Part shown: positions 18,503 through 26,922 of the stretch, piece by piece
How the letters are laid out: each line of letters begins with the position of its first letter
Position numbering within the stretch: position 1 is the first letter of the stretch
NCBI RefSeq assembly: GCF_027186265.1
Contig: NZ_CP114176.1
Span: forward strand, 2,232,001-2,296,000
From: Lentibacillus daqui
GTDB lineage: Bacteria > Bacillota > Bacilli > Bacillales > Amphibacillaceae
Length of the DNA: 64,000 nt
Direction of reading: 5' to 3'
Position numbers and translations under genes: made by a program
The notes under the pieces: model-generated
Database searches by the model: none
Told to the model about the DNA's origin: nothing
What the model saw: only the letters and a program-made list of their open reading frames with translations

Positions 18503-20440
18503 CTAAATGCAGTCTTTCGTTTTTCTTTTAAAAATCGCAACTCCTAAAGGGGGGATTTTAACCTTGATATGTTGCAATTCACCATGCCATTTCTCGGGGT
18601 AACTGAAATGCTTGTCTCCATTTGTTTGACCGGATCCTCCAAAGTCTACTGCATCGGAATTAAAAATTTCCTCATATATACCCGATTCAGGAACACCCAC
18701 TTTATAGTCATAATGTACATTCGGTGTGAAATTGCAGACAATGATCAGTTCCTCCCGGGGATTCGAACTTCTCCTGCAAAAGGCGATGATACTTTGCTCG
18801 ATGTTATGCGGATCGATCCATAAGAAACCCTCCGGACTGTGATCGAGTTCGTAAAACGCCGGATGGTCCCGATAGAAATGATTCAGCGTCTTGACGTATT
18901 GCTGCATTTGATAATGAAGCGGGAATTCCAACAAATGCCAGTCAAGTTCCTCCAGGTCTTTCCATTCGGCATATTGTGCCAGCTCCCCGCCCATAAATAA
19001 CAGTTTCTTACCGGGATGTGCCATCATATAGCCGTATAACAATCGCAAATTGGCGAATTGCTGCCACTGATCACCGGGCATTTTATCGAGTAATGATTTT
19101 TTTCCATGAATAACCTCGTCATGCGAAAGCGGAAGCAGAAAGTTTTCCGAATGGGTGTACATAAACGAGAATGTCAGCTGGTTATGATGCCACTTGCGAT
19201 GAACCGGATCTTTTTCCATATAATCCAGCATGTCATTCATCCAGCCCATATTCCATTTAAAGTTAAATCCGAGGCCACCTTTGTATGTTGGTGCAGTAAC
19301 GAGCGGCACATCCGAACTGTCCTCGGCCATCATCAATGTATTCGGTTCATGGCTAAAAACGACTTCATTCAGCTTGCGGATAAATGCATAGGCTTCGAGA
19401 TTTTCTTCTCCCCCATAGGTGTTGAAAATTTTCACCTCGTTATCGGACTTGCCAAAATTCAGATATAGCATACTGGCCACCGCATCTGTCCGTAAACCGT
19501 CTATGTGGTATTCCTCCAGCCAGAAAAGGGCATTGGAAATAAGAAAGCTTTGCACTTCCGGACGTCCATAATCAAAAGCAAGTGTCCCCCATCCCTTTTT
19601 TTCTGCTTTTTGCGGGTCGCTGTATTCATATAAAGGTTCCCCATCAAATTGCCGGAGTCCGAATGCGTCTTTGCAAAAATGGCTTGGAACCCAGTCCATA
19701 ATCACCCCGATCCCATGTATATGACATTGATCAACGAAATATTTAAAATCATCGGGAGAACCGTAACGGGATGTAACTGAGAAATAGCCGGTAATCTGGT
19801 AGCCCCACGACCGATCAAAGGGATGTTCCGCAAGTGGAAGCAACTCAATATGGGTAAATCCAAGCGTTTTGACATATGGTATTAGTTCATGAGCAAGTTC
19901 CCGGTACGTATAAAATTCTTCGGCATCCTTTGTTTCCCATGGTTTTAGTTTTGTCACTTGCTTTGTCTTCCACGTTCCCAAGTGAGCTTCATAAATGGAA
20001 ATTGGCGCTGTATGCGGGTTGTATGTTTTCTTTCCTTCCTGCCATTGTTGATCATTCCAATTATATGTTGAGGTTGCTGGAGTCAAAGATGCTGTTGCCG
20101 GGCGAACTTCAGCTGTCCTGGCATATGGGTCTGCTTTCATAAACGACGCTCCATTTTGTGGCTGTATTTCATATTTATATGGCGTATTTTCCGGAATACC
20201 AGTGAAAAATCCTGCCCAGACACCTTGATCGGTAATCCGTCGCAATACGTGCCGGTCGCCCTGCCAATCATTAAAGTCCCCCACAACCCGGACTTCCTTC
20301 GCGTGTGGCGCCCAAACCACAAAACGATACCCTCGCTTGTTTTCCCATAAAATTTCGCGGCAACCGAGCAACTGCTGGCTATAGTAATTTGTTCCCTGGT
20401 GAAACAGATACAGGTCTTCTTCAGAAATGGAATAGCTCAT
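18503..20440 (-). CDS. glgB: 1,4-alpha-glucan branching enzyme
   Basis: 645 residues, GH13; creates alpha-1,6 branches in glycogen. An N-terminal CBM48 (about 25-115, with GYRFVVWAPHAKEVRVVGDF) is followed by the catalytic barrel: DGLRTDAVASMLYLNFG (nucleophile Asp), TLMMAEDSSDVP (acid/base Glu) and LPLSHDEVIHGKKSL (third carboxylate). The ATG at 20440 has AAGGCGG 8 nt upstream; a GTG at 20449 sits too close. First gene of glgBCDAP, divergent from the pullulanase. Confidence 0.96.
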   Translation of the reverse strand: MSYSISEEDLYLFHQGTNYYSQQLLGCREILWENKRGYRFVVWAPHAKEVRVVGDFNDWQGDRHVLRRITDQGVWAGFFTGIPENTPYKYEIQPQNGASFMKADPYARTAEVRPATASLTPATSTYNWNDQQWQEGKKTYNPHTAPISIYEAHLGTWKTKQVTKLKPWETKDAEEFYTYRELAHELIPYVKTLGFTHIELLPLAEHPFDRSWGYQITGYFSVTSRYGSPDDFKYFVDQCHIHGIGVIMDWVPSHFCKDAFGLRQFDGEPLYEYSDPQKAEKKGWGTLAFDYGRPEVQSFLISNALFWLEEYHIDGLRTDAVASMLYLNFGKSDNEVKIFNTYGGEENLEAYAFIRKLNEVVFSHEPNTLMMAEDSSDVPLVTAPTYKGGLGFNFKWNMGWMNDMLDYMEKDPVHRKWHHNQLTFSFMYTHSENFLLPLSHDEVIHGKKSLLDKMPGDQWQQFANLRLLYGYMMAHPGKKLLFMGGELAQYAEWKDLEELDWHLLEFPLHYQMQQYVKTLNHFYRDHPAFYELDHSPEGFLWIDPHNIEQSIIAFCRRSSNPREELIIVCNFTPNVHYDYKVGVPESGIYEEIFNSDAVDFGGSGQTNGDKHFSYPEKWHGELQHIKVKIPPLGVAIFKRKTKDCI

Positions 20441-20512
20441 TGGTAACACCGCCTTCCTGAGCCTAAAATTGGATCAGATCATGCCCGATTACTGTTCATC
20501 ATGCTTGGTTCA

Positions 20513-20542
20513 ATTATACCATAATTTCCTTTATATTGTTCA
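20513..20542 (-). promoter_or_regulatory. Promoter of the glg operon
   Basis: -10 TATAAT (20518-20513) preceded by TGG, an extended -10, and -35 TGAACA (20542-20537) at 18 bp, about 75 nt upstream of glgB. Confidence 0.65.
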
Positions 20543-20617
20543 GAATATTAGTTACAAAGTTCGACTAGTTTTGTCGATTGTTGTCGAGTCATTTTAGTTT
20601 AGCGTCCTTGCTTAAAG

Positions 20618-20646
20618 TTTACAGTTAAATGGGATGGACATATACT
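20618..20646 (+). promoter_or_regulatory. Sigma-A promoter of the pullulanase gene
   Basis: -35 TTTACA (20618-20623), 17-bp spacer, -10 TATACT (20641-20646). The expected transcript start near 20653 leaves only about 8 nt before the first in-frame ATG, arguing for a downstream start codon. Confidence 0.75.
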
Positions 20647-20681
20647 ATTGATAGAGATGAATGGAAGCGGGGGTAAGGTTT

Positions 20682-22805
20682 GTGGTAAATGGTATGGCAT
20701 GGATAGATGATGTTTTTAGAATTACGTTCACCTGTGAAAATATAGAAACATTGATTCATTCAGAGGCAGCCCCTGTTATTTACTGGCGGAAAAAAGAAAA
20801 ATATTTTTCTTTAATGTTGGAAGGACCAACTCCAACTGGCGAGGCGAAGGTGAATATGGTTTTATTTGAAGCATTGCCACTGGGTGAGGAACTGGTGCTT
20901 CAATGGGGAGACGCGGAAATGCCGGTTTACCCGGGGGCGATTGTACGCACAGACTGGTTTGAACACAATTATACCGATATACATGCAAAACTTGGGGCGG
21001 ACTATTCACGTAATCAGACCGCTTTTTCTGTCTGGGCCCCCACCGCAACTGTAGTAACCTTATGGCTTAAGGGTAACAGACATCCGTTAATTAGAAGTAA
21101 CGCTGGTGTTTGGGAAACCGTAGTGAAAGGCGACTGGGATGGTGCGGCTTATCAATACGAAGTGACGGTAAACGGGAAGACAACCATTGTTAATGATCCC
21201 TATGCGAAGGCAATGCTTGCGAATAGCGAGAAAAGTGTCGTCATGAATATGAAAGCTGCCGAGCCAAAGAATTTCCAAACAACAAAACGGCCACCAATCA
21301 AGCAGCTTCAGGACGCGATCATTTACGAACTGCATGTCAGAGATGCAACGATCATGCATGACAGTGGTGTCCGACATAAGGGGAAATTTTTAGGGCTTAC
21401 GGAAAAAAACACAACAACTTCAAAAGGTTTTTCGACAGGGCTCTCCTATATAAAGGATCTTGGTGTTACCCATGTTCAGCTAATGCCGATTAATGACTTT
21501 GCCCGTGTGGATGAATTAAATCCAAATAGTGGTTATAACTGGGGGTATGATCCACTTTATTTTCAGGTTCCCGAGGGAAGTTATGCGACCAGAGTTGATG
21601 TTCCTGAGGCAAGAGTGAAGGAATGCAAGCAAATGATTCAGGCATTTCATGAGGAAGGAATTGCTGTCATTTTTGATGTTGTCTATAATCACGTTTTTTA
21701 TATGCCAACTTCACCTTTTGAACAGCTTGTACCCGGTTATTATTTCCGTTATGATGACAATGGTCATGTAAGCAACGGAACCGGTGTGGGAAATGATTTT
21801 GCATCGGAGCGGATCATGGCCCGCAAATTTATTATCGATTCTATTGATTTTTGGCTTGATGAATATAAAGTGGACGGTTTCCGGTTTGATCTAATGGGAG
21901 CACTTGATATTGATACAATGACAGAAATCCGAACACGCTGCGAACAAGAGGAGATACCGGTTATGCTGCTAGGTGAAGGCTGGACACTTCCGACCGCAAT
22001 CAACCCTGACAGGCTGGCCACTTCTGTACATTCCGGGCAATTAAAAGGTGTTCGATTTTTCAATGATTTTTTCCGTGATTCATTAAAAGGAAGTTTATTC
22101 AACACAAACGATCAAGGTTTTGCCAATGGACGGGGACAATTTATCGAACGACTTCCCCACCTTGTATCTGGATCGGCACTGGAGAAGTTCGGGCAACCCT
22201 TTGTCGCTGATGTAACCCAGACGGTCAATTATGTGGAATGCCACGATAACCATACATTATGGGACCGGCTGGAACTCACCAATAGCGGGAATACGGAAAC
22301 AGTGCGCCGGAAAATGCACCAGCTGGCTACCGGTGTTACCTTGCTAAGCCAGGGAGTACCCTTTCTTCATGCCGGGCAGGAATGGTTCCGGACAAAAGCT
22401 GGAGATGAAAACAGCTATCGGTCAGGAGATCACATTAACCAGCTGGATTGGCATGAACGGGAGAAACAGCAGGATAATATTTCTTATGTAAAAAAATTAA
22501 TTGCACTTAGGAAGCAATATCCTGTGTTCCGATTAGTTTCCAAACAAGAGATTAACAGGCGGCTGCATATTTTGACGACACCTGCCCCGGTATTTGGCTT
22601 TACGCTGCTTGGAGATGCCCGGAATTTTTCCATCTATGTGAATCCTGATGAAGCAACGTACCAGGTGCTCCTCCCCTCAAATGGCAGGTGGCAGACCTTG
22701 GTAACCAACAACAAAGAGAAAGAAACTCAGTACATAGAGGGCGAAGTTACAACGATTGGACCCTATGAACTGATTGTTCTCATGCGGCAAGTGAAAATTG
22801 TTTAG
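20682..22805 (+). CDS. pulA: Type I pullulanase (glycogen debranching)
   Basis: About 707 residues, GH13; cleaves alpha-1,6 branches. YNWGYDPLYFQVPEGSY near residue 285 is the type I pullulanase signature; VDGFRFDLMGALDIDTM holds the nucleophile, LLGEGWTLPT the acid/base, NYVECHDNHTLWDRL the third carboxylate. A CBM48-like domain precedes the barrel (about 100-190). No signal peptide, so intracellular. I chose the GTG at 20682: it lies 8 nt after GGGGG, whereas the ATG at 20661 has no ribosome site and only a few nt of leader; the ATG at 20694 is a third option. Divergent from glgB, matching a role in glycogen breakdown. Confidence 0.92.
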   Translation: MVNGMAWIDDVFRITFTCENIETLIHSEAAPVIYWRKKEKYFSLMLEGPTPTGEAKVNMVLFEALPLGEELVLQWGDAEMPVYPGAIVRTDWFEHNYTDIHAKLGADYSRNQTAFSVWAPTATVVTLWLKGNRHPLIRSNAGVWETVVKGDWDGAAYQYEVTVNGKTTIVNDPYAKAMLANSEKSVVMNMKAAEPKNFQTTKRPPIKQLQDAIIYELHVRDATIMHDSGVRHKGKFLGLTEKNTTTSKGFSTGLSYIKDLGVTHVQLMPINDFARVDELNPNSGYNWGYDPLYFQVPEGSYATRVDVPEARVKECKQMIQAFHEEGIAVIFDVVYNHVFYMPTSPFEQLVPGYYFRYDDNGHVSNGTGVGNDFASERIMARKFIIDSIDFWLDEYKVDGFRFDLMGALDIDTMTEIRTRCEQEEIPVMLLGEGWTLPTAINPDRLATSVHSGQLKGVRFFNDFFRDSLKGSLFNTNDQGFANGRGQFIERLPHLVSGSALEKFGQPFVADVTQTVNYVECHDNHTLWDRLELTNSGNTETVRRKMHQLATGVTLLSQGVPFLHAGQEWFRTKAGDENSYRSGDHINQLDWHEREKQQDNISYVKKLIALRKQYPVFRLVSKQEINRRLHILTTPAPVFGFTLLGDARNFSIYVNPDEATYQVLLPSNGRWQTLVTNNKEKETQYIEGEVTTIGPYELIVLMRQVKIV

Positions 22806-22893
22806 GATTTTTGCGGATGCTCAAACTTGAGAGAACCCGCTTGAGGACGGGAGAGTTACGACAACAGAATGCTACCGTGGTATGAATCTCACA

Positions 22894-22902
22894 TGTTATA
22901 CT
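22894..22902 (+). promoter_or_regulatory. Extended -10 promoter of the M24 peptidase gene
   Basis: TGTTATACT matches TGn-TATAAT with one mismatch; no good -35 is visible. It lies about 30 nt upstream of the peptidase start. Confidence 0.45.
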
Positions 22903-22932
22903 AGTACCTAGAGATAAAGGAGGACAATTTGT

Positions 22933-24039
22933 ATGACAATTAACTATCAAACAAGATTGGACGCATTGCAGAATCATTTAAAAGAAAACAACATCGATGT
23001 GGCCATGATCTCCACACCGGCAAATGTATTTTACTATACCGGATTTAATTCTGAACCGCATGAACGGTTTATGGCTTTGGTAATTGACAACCTGAAACAG
23101 GAATTTATCCTTTTCGTTCCTGCATTGGATAAGGAAATCGCCGCTAATGATTCGTTTATTAAAAACATTATTCCGATTTCCGATGAAGAAGATCCGTACG
23201 CCAAACTTCAGGAAAAACTGAGCACTGAACCCTTGGTTTTCGGACTGGAAATGAAAAAGGTAAGTATGTTCCAGCACCAACGTTTGCAATCGGTTTTTTC
23301 CGAGACGACATACGAAGACATTCAACCTTTCATCAATGGACAACGATTGAAAAAATCAAGAAGTGAACTGACCTATACCCAAAAAGCGATCGATATTATT
23401 GAAAAAGTAATGGCTGAAGGAATCAAGAAAGTTAAAGTGGGCATGACTGAACTGGAATTAACCGCTGAATTGGAATTTCTCATGAAAAAATTTGGTGCTG
23501 AAGGTCCATCATTTTCAACTACTGTATTATCCGGTGAGAATTCAGCATTACCACACGGAACCCCGGGTAACCGCAAATTGCAAAATGGTGACTTCCTGTT
23601 AATTGACATGGGCGTAACGATTGCGGAAGGATATTGCTCCGATATTACCAGGACATTTGTTATCGGTGAAGCATCAGCCAAGCAAAAAGAAATTTACGAG
23701 TATGTCCGGCAATCCACTCAAGTTGGCGTCGACGCTGTCAAAGCTGGTGTGCCACTAAAAACGTTTGATATTGAAGCAAGAAACGTGATTGAAAAAAGCG
23801 GCTATGGAAAGTATTTTAATAATCGGATTGGTCATGGCCTTGGTATTGAGGTGCACGAAGAACCATCCATTCACGAAAATAATGAACAAATTGCCGAGAG
23901 CGGATATCTGTTTACCATTGAACCCGGCATTTATATCCCTGATTTTGGCGGTGTGCGAATCGAGGATAATGTATATATTAACGAAGATGGTGAAGGTGAA
24001 TTATTGACTTCTTTCCCTAGAGAATTGCAGATATTGTAA
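22933..24039 (+). CDS. Xaa-Pro aminopeptidase/dipeptidase, M24B family
   Basis: 368 residues. An N-terminal creatinase-like domain (1-135) precedes the pita-bread metallopeptidase domain. Metal ligands can be read: the two Asp of DMGVTIAEGYCSDITRTF, His in RIGHGLGIEVHEEPS, Glu in TIEPGIYIPDFGGV and the Glu of VRIEDNVY. It should remove N-terminal residues next to proline in cytoplasmic peptides. AAAGGAGG precedes the ATG, and a strong terminator follows, so it is a single-gene unit. Confidence 0.92.
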   Translation: MTINYQTRLDALQNHLKENNIDVAMISTPANVFYYTGFNSEPHERFMALVIDNLKQEFILFVPALDKEIAANDSFIKNIIPISDEEDPYAKLQEKLSTEPLVFGLEMKKVSMFQHQRLQSVFSETTYEDIQPFINGQRLKKSRSELTYTQKAIDIIEKVMAEGIKKVKVGMTELELTAELEFLMKKFGAEGPSFSTTVLSGENSALPHGTPGNRKLQNGDFLLIDMGVTIAEGYCSDITRTFVIGEASAKQKEIYEYVRQSTQVGVDAVKAGVPLKTFDIEARNVIEKSGYGKYFNNRIGHGLGIEVHEEPSIHENNEQIAESGYLFTIEPGIYIPDFGGVRIEDNVYINEDGEGELLTSFPRELQIL

Positions 24040-24054
24040 TTGGCAGATATTAAA

Positions 24055-24096
24055 TGCTCCAGCCCGTTATAGTAATGGGCTGGAGCTGTTTTTTTC
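24055..24096 (+). terminator. Terminator of the M24 peptidase gene
   Basis: Stem GCTCCAGCCC / GGGCTGGAGC (24056-24086) followed by T-rich sequence. Confidence 0.9.
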
Positions 24097-24157
24097 ATAT
24101 ATAAAACACGCCATCTTCGCTTTCTGAATTTTGTAATATAACAGCAACTTTAAATTC

Positions 24158-24283
24158 TCTCCCGGCCAGAGCGGGCTGTCTCCCGAGTTAAAGTGCTTCT
24201 CTCCCGACTAAAACGTACTGTCTCCCATGTTGAGGTGATTTTCTCCCGACCAAAGCAATCCGCCTCCCGCGTAAAACCTGCAA
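24158..24283 (+). repeat. 21-bp degenerate tandem array, TCTCCCG core (6 units)
   Basis: The word TCTCCCG (last unit CCTCCCG, fourth unit TCTCCCA) begins at 24158, 24179, 24200, 24221, 24242 and 24263, an exact 21-bp period. The 14 bases after each core vary greatly. It lies in the 329-bp gap between the peptidase and the response regulator; the rest of that gap holds the peptidase terminator and, at 24332-24340, a TGCTACAAT extended -10. Confidence 0.85.
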
Positions 24284-24368
24284 CTCCATTTCATATCACT
24301 TCTATACAATTTGACACAACTCCTGCTACAATGAAATCAAAGGATTATTCATAAAGCGGGGGATTCCA

Positions 24369-25064
24369 TTGTTTAACATTATGCTAATTGAAGATGATAC
24401 AAGCCTGTTTCAAGAAATAAAGGAACGGTTGGCAGGTTGGAATTATGCAGTACATGGCGTGCGTGACTTTAACGATATTATGCAGAATTTCACAAGTCTT
24501 AAACCGGATTTAGTAATCATTGATATTCAATTACCGAAATTCGATGGGTTCCATTGGTGCCGGATGATTCGGACGCACTCCAATGTCCCCATTATCTTTT
24601 TATCGTCACGCGACCATCCCACCGATATGGTTATGTCCATGCAGCTTGGTGCGGATGATTATGTCCAGAAACCATTCCATTTTGATGTGCTAATTGCAAA
24701 AATACAGGCAATCCTCCGTCGTGTCTATAATTACAACGCTGAACAATTGGAACTGCGCACATGGAATAACGCTACAGTTGATTATACCAAAAATACGGTT
24801 ACCAACCATAAAGGTACGATTGAGTTAACGAAAAATGAAATGTACATCCTGCAATTTTTAATTGAACGTAAAAATGAGGTAGTTCCCCGGGAAGATATCA
24901 TGCAAAGCCTTTGGGATGACGAACGTTTCATTAGTGACAATACCTTGACTGTAAATGTGAACCGGCTGCGAAAGCGGTTGGGTGAAATCAAATTAGGCGG
25001 CTTTATCGAGACAAAGGTTGGCCAGGGCTATAAGGCAAAAGAGGTGCCTTTTGCGAATGATTAA
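24369..25064 (+). CDS. bceR: OmpR-family response regulator, BceR-like
   Basis: 231 residues. Receiver domain 1-115 with the phospho-acceptor Asp in LVIIDIQLP (about 53) and the conserved Lys in YVQKPF; winged-helix DNA-binding domain about 125-225 (LTKNEMYILQFLI, DNTLTVNVNRLRKRLGEI). The start is a TTG at 24369 after GGGGG. It overlaps the kinase gene by 8 nt. In BceRS systems the kinase is activated through the ABC transporter, and the regulator induces that transporter's genes; the adjacent bceAB-like pair fits. Confidence 0.9.
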   Translation: MFNIMLIEDDTSLFQEIKERLAGWNYAVHGVRDFNDIMQNFTSLKPDLVIIDIQLPKFDGFHWCRMIRTHSNVPIIFLSSRDHPTDMVMSMQLGADDYVQKPFHFDVLIAKIQAILRRVYNYNAEQLELRTWNNATVDYTKNTVTNHKGTIELTKNEMYILQFLIERKNEVVPREDIMQSLWDDERFISDNTLTVNVNRLRKRLGEIKLGGFIETKVGQGYKAKEVPFAND

Positions 25065-26061
25065 AAAATATCTGATCGAGCGGTGCAGCTGGATTCTCCT
25101 GTTTATTGCCTTACAGTTGCTGGCGCTGTTTATTGCCGCGATCGATCCGTCCATCTCCATCCGGTCCGTTGTCTATATCGTCTTTTTATCGACACTTATT
25201 CTGCTGATATTTGCTATCGTCCGTTATCATAAGGAAACGGCCTTTTACAAAATCTTGCAAGCATGGGATAAGGATTATGATATAACGGATATGTATAAGC
25301 CAATAAGTCCATTTGAGAAAATCGTTGCCGAACAACTCAACGAACAAACAACAGCCTATAAAAACAAAATTTCACAACAGAACACCAAACTGGAACAGGA
25401 AAAAGATGAACTGCTATCTTGGATCCATGAAGTAAAAACACCATTAACCGCAATGCAGCTCATGATTGATCGTGTAGAGGACAAAAAGGTCAAACAGCAA
25501 TTAAGGTACGAATGGTTGCGTATCCACCTCCTTCTCGACCAACAGCTTCATCAAAAACGGATCCCTTATATGGAAAACGACTTGTATATCGAACAAACGA
25601 AACTGGAGCCCCTGCTTTTTCAGGAAATCAAAGCATTACAGTCTTGGTGCATGCGCAAAGGGATTGGCTTTGATGTTTCCTTACAAGCAGAAGAGGTATT
25701 AACGGATGCGAAATGGTTTGCCTTTATCATCCGACAGCTGCTGACTAATGCTATTAAATATACACAAAACGATGATATAACAATAACAAGTTACCTGAAA
25801 CAATCCCAAGCCATGCTCACTATTCGGGATCATGGAAGAGGGATTGATCGCAAGGACCTACCACGTATTTTTGATCGCGGCTTCACATCCACTACGGTCC
25901 ATTATGATACAGCTTCTTCCGGTATGGGGCTTTATTTGGTTAATAACGCTTTAAAGCCGCTACACATCAAGATCGACGTCCAGTCCAAAGTCGGTGAAGG
26001 CACCAGTTTTACCTTAACGTTCCCGAGCAAAAATGATTTTGTGGCTATTACTGGCATGTGA
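25057..26061 (+). CDS. bceS: Intramembrane-sensing histidine kinase, BceS-like
   Basis: 334 residues from the ATG at 25057, with GAGGTG upstream; a start 39 nt earlier would be embedded in bceR and lacks support. Two transmembrane helices (about 9-28 and 35-55) with almost no extracellular loop define the intramembrane-sensing class, which needs its ABC transporter to detect antimicrobial peptides. H-box WIHEVKTPLTAMQLM, N-box LLTNAIKYT, G-boxes DHGRGIDRKDL and SSGMGLYLV. The stop codon lies inside the following terminator stem. Confidence 0.9.
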   Translation: MIKKYLIERCSWILLFIALQLLALFIAAIDPSISIRSVVYIVFLSTLILLIFAIVRYHKETAFYKILQAWDKDYDITDMYKPISPFEKIVAEQLNEQTTAYKNKISQQNTKLEQEKDELLSWIHEVKTPLTAMQLMIDRVEDKKVKQQLRYEWLRIHLLLDQQLHQKRIPYMENDLYIEQTKLEPLLFQEIKALQSWCMRKGIGFDVSLQAEEVLTDAKWFAFIIRQLLTNAIKYTQNDDITITSYLKQSQAMLTIRDHGRGIDRKDLPRIFDRGFTSTTVHYDTASSGMGLYLVNNALKPLHIKIDVQSKVGEGTSFTLTFPSKNDFVAITGM

Positions 26062-26084
26062 CGAGAATGTCACATGCCTTTTTG
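26053..26084 (+). terminator. Terminator or operator between bceS and bceA
   Basis: Perfect 10-bp inverted repeat GGCATGTGAC / GTCACATGCC with a 6-nt loop and five Ts. It contains the bceS stop codon and separates kinase from transporter genes. Confidence 0.75.
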
Positions 26085-26163
26085 AATTGTTCGGGGAATC
26101 AAAGGAAAAAAGAACGGCAATTCCTTATCATAGATTCAGGCAGATAAAAGGAGTGAACAAGTA

Positions 26164-26922
26164 ATGATGTTACAAGCAACCAAAATTCATAAAAGCTATG
26201 GAAACAAATTTAATAAACAGGAAGTCTTAAAAGGTATTGATATCAACGTAGAAAAAGGAGAATTTGTAAGTATCATGGGCGCATCCGGATCGGGGAAAAC
26301 AACGCTTTTAAACGTCCTTTCCTCGATTGACCGGGTGAGTCAGGGAAACATTGTCATTCAAGGCCAGGAACTAACCACCATGAAGGATAAACAGCTTGCC
26401 ACATTTCGAAAAAATCATTTGGGCTTTATCTTTCAGGAATATAATCTGCTGGATACGCTGACCGTGAAAGAGAATATTCTCCTGCCACTGTCAATTAATA
26501 ACGTATCGAAAAAAGCAGCAAACCAAACATTTGAGCAAGTGGCAAAGGAACTGGGCATTTACGATATCAAGGGCAAATATCCAAACGAACTATCGGGCGG
26601 GCAAAAACAGCGTACATCGGCAGCCCGCGCGTTCATCCATGAACCAAGCATCATTTTTGCTGATGAACCGACCGGTGCGCTGGATTCCAAATCAGCATCG
26701 GATTTATTAAACAAACTGAACCATTTAAATGAGACCCGGGAAGCCACTATTGTGATGGTTACCCATGATCCGGTCGCAGCCAGCTATTCGGAACGGGTGA
26801 TTTTTATCAAGGATGGTTCCTTCTATACGCAAATCTATAAAGGGGATGGAACAAGAGAGACCTTTTTGAAAGATATTATGAAAACACAGGGCGTCCTGGG
26901 TGGTGTGCACGATGAGCATTAA
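26164..26922 (+). CDS. bceA: BceA-type ABC transporter ATPase
   Basis: 252 residues: Walker A GASGSGKTT, Q-loop FIFQEYNLL, signature LSGGQKQRTSAARA, Walker B IIFADEPTGALDS, H-loop VTHDP. This MacB/LolD-like ATPase class works with a 10-TM permease in peptide-antibiotic detoxification and signalling. GGAG precedes the ATG by 10 nt. The gene overlaps the permease gene by 11 nt. A separate regulator-driven promoter upstream is expected because a terminator follows bceS. Confidence 0.92.
   Translation: MMLQATKIHKSYGNKFNKQEVLKGIDINVEKGEFVSIMGASGSGKTTLLNVLSSIDRVSQGNIVIQGQELTTMKDKQLATFRKNHLGFIFQEYNLLDTLTVKENILLPLSINNVSKKAANQTFEQVAKELGIYDIKGKYPNELSGGQKQRTSAARAFIHEPSIIFADEPTGALDSKSASDLLNKLNHLNETREATIVMVTHDPVAASYSERVIFIKDGSFYTQIYKGDGTRETFLKDIMKTQGVLGGVHDEH

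Noticed and set aside
22829..22872. Possible two-unit 21-22 bp array (GAGAG core) before the M24 peptidase gene
   Set aside because: Only two units with a 22-bp step; not distinguishable from chance.
24158..24283. CRISPR array
   Set aside because: The period is only 21 bp, conserved cores are 7 bp, and there are no cas genes.
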